A stretch of DNA of 64,000 bases, taken from Coxiellaceae bacterium (GTDB taxonomy: Bacteria; Pseudomonadota; Gammaproteobacteria; Coxiellales; Coxiellaceae). This document shows, in pieces, positions 63,074 through 64,000 of this stretch. The position numbers and the translations under genes were made by a program. The stretch covers positions 1 to 64,000 of the forward strand of contig JARGOB010000010.1 in assembly GCA_029212925.1 (NCBI GenBank), in the 5' to 3' direction. Every line of letters starts with the position of its first letter. Position 1 is the first letter of the stretch. The notes under the pieces are model-generated. The model was not told where the DNA came from, searched no databases, and saw nothing but the letters and a program-made list of their open reading frames with translations.

Positions 63074-64000
63074 ATGGGGCAGCGGGCGAAAGAAATTATC
63101 CCAATAACCATTGAGCAGGAGCTCAAGCAATCCTACCTAGACTATGCAATGAGCGTTATCGTCGGTCGGGCTTTGCCAGACGTACGAGACGGCTTAAAGC
63201 CGGTGCATCGACGCGTTTTATTTGCGATGAATGAGCTTAATAACGATTGGAATAAGCCGCACAAAAAATCGGCACGTGTGGTCGGTGATGTGATTGGTAA
63301 GTATCACCCGCATGGTGATACAGCGGTTTATGACACGATAGTACGTATGGCGCAGCCATTTAGCTTGCGCTATCTGCTGGTTGATGGCCAGGGTAACTTT
63401 GGTTCAGTGGATGGTGATTCACCGGCGGCGATGCGATATACCGAAGTTCGTATGACCAAGTTGTCACATGCGCTATTAGCTGATTTAGAGAAAGAAACGG
63501 TTGATTATTCACCCAACTATGATGGCACTGAGATGGTGCCTGACGTGTTACCAACGCGTGCGCCAAACCTATTAATTAATGGTTCATCGGGTATTGCGGT
63601 GGGTATGGCGACGAATATACCGCCACATAATATGAATGAGGTGATTAATGCAACAATAGCGTTGATTAAAGATCCAGAATTAGACATTCGCGCGTTGATG
63701 GAATTTATTCCTGGCCCTGATTTTCCAACGGCCGGTATTATCAATGGCCGTCAGGGTATCATCTCTGCTTACCTTACCGGTCGCGGTAAGATATATGTGC
63801 GTGCTAAAACGGATATTGAAGTAAAGAATGAGCGCTCAACGATTGTTGTTAATGAGTTGCCTTACCAGGTTAATAAAGCGCGATTATTAGAAAAAATTGC
63901 TGAACTGGTTAAAGAAAAACGTTTAGAAGGCATTAGTGGTTTGCGTGACGAGTCTGATAAAGACGGCATGCGGATGGTAATTGAGTTAAAGCGCGGTGAG
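63074..64000 (+). CDS. gyrA: DNA gyrase subunit A (5' part, runs off the window)
   Basis: The first 309 residues of the breakage-reunion subunit of DNA gyrase. The start [20 protein letters not shown] is followed by [20 protein letters not shown]. The catalytic Tyr122 (AMRYTEVR) is present. In the quinolone-determining region residue 83 is Thr and residue 87 is Asp, numbered as in E. coli; Thr83 is the natural residue in some species. The gene continues past the window end. Confidence 0.97.
   Translation, partial: MGQRAKEIIPITIEQELKQSYLDYAMSVIVGRALPDVRDGLKPVHRRVLFAMNELNNDWNKPHKKSARVVGDVIGKYHPHGDTAVYDTIVRMAQPFSLRYLLVDGQGNFGSVDGDSPAAMRYTEVRMTKLSHALLADLEKETVDYSPNYDGTEMVPDVLPTRAPNLLINGSSGIAVGMATNIPPHNMNEVINATIALIKDPELDIRALMEFIPGPDFPTAGIINGRQGIISAYLTGRGKIYVRAKTDIEVKNERSTIVVNELPYQVNKARLLEKIAELVKEKRLEGISGLRDESDKDGMRMVIELKRGE

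Overview
The window is a chromosomal segment of a gammaproteobacterium, most likely a host-associated member of the Legionellales (Coxiella/Legionella/Berkiella-like). The evidence for this is indirect. Ordinary gammaproteobacterial housekeeping genes (uvrB, cyoABCD, glpFDK, typA, dbpA, gyrA) are interleaved with long orphan proteins and eukaryote-like modules: two ankyrin proteins, a SET-domain methyltransferase, a patatin lipase and a 578-residue WD40 protein. Small palindromic repeats built on GTCATCCCGG are scattered throughout. No secretion-system genes lie in the window, so calling any orphan an effector is inference.

Layout. 1-2.7 kb: peptide transporter, small acidic protein, thpR. 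2.7-7.6 kb (minus strand): a tightly overlapping operon of GTP cyclohydrolase II, WD40 protein, SUMF1-like protein, orotate-type phosphoribosyltransferase and LysR regulator. The first three match toxB-toxC-toxD of the Burkholderia toxoflavin operon in type and order; toxA and toxE are absent. This is the most interesting system here. 7.8-13.5 kb: ankyrin protein, cobalamin adenosyltransferase, old yellow enzyme, a 731-residue orphan, and tRNA-Asn beside a duplicated 82-bp repeat. 13.5-20.3 kb: aspartate aminotransferase, uvrB, DedA protein, a beta-repeat protein, two tandem small membrane paralogues, and a protein with a possible permuted cysteine-hydrolase arrangement. 20.5-24.6 kb: cyoABCD, then a small RRM protein whose ribosome binding site lies in an 11-bp hairpin.

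24.6-30.2 kb: two tandem approximately 815-residue orphan paralogues and a small exported protein. 30.4-34 kb: MerA-like disulfide reductase, CDP-alcohol phosphatidyltransferase, VTT-domain membrane protein, small exported protein. 34-38 kb: a 20-bp tandem array, a 940-residue ankyrin protein with a possible H-N-C cysteine-protease arrangement, and another orphan. 38-42.3 kb: glycerol uptake and catabolism (glpF-glpD divergent from glpK), then a small Q-rich exported protein. 42.5-45.1 kb: typA and patatin. 45.2-54.5 kb: a six-gene signalling operon (winged helix, hybrid kinase with three receivers, CheR, CheB, two REC-GGDEF-EAL proteins). 54.6-64 kb: Bcr/CflA exporter, small exported protein, orphan membrane protein with a Fur-box-like promoter, HMG-CoA lyase, adenosine-type deaminase, SET protein, dbpA, a cold-shock gene and the 5' part of gyrA.

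General patterns. REP-like loci repeatedly carry short 20- or 21-bp tandem arrays of one half-site. Four orphan or accessory genes end in 18-50 bp convergent overlaps with conserved genes, so their disordered C-terminal tails are encoded antisense to conserved 3' ends. No CRISPR array, transposase or rRNA was seen.
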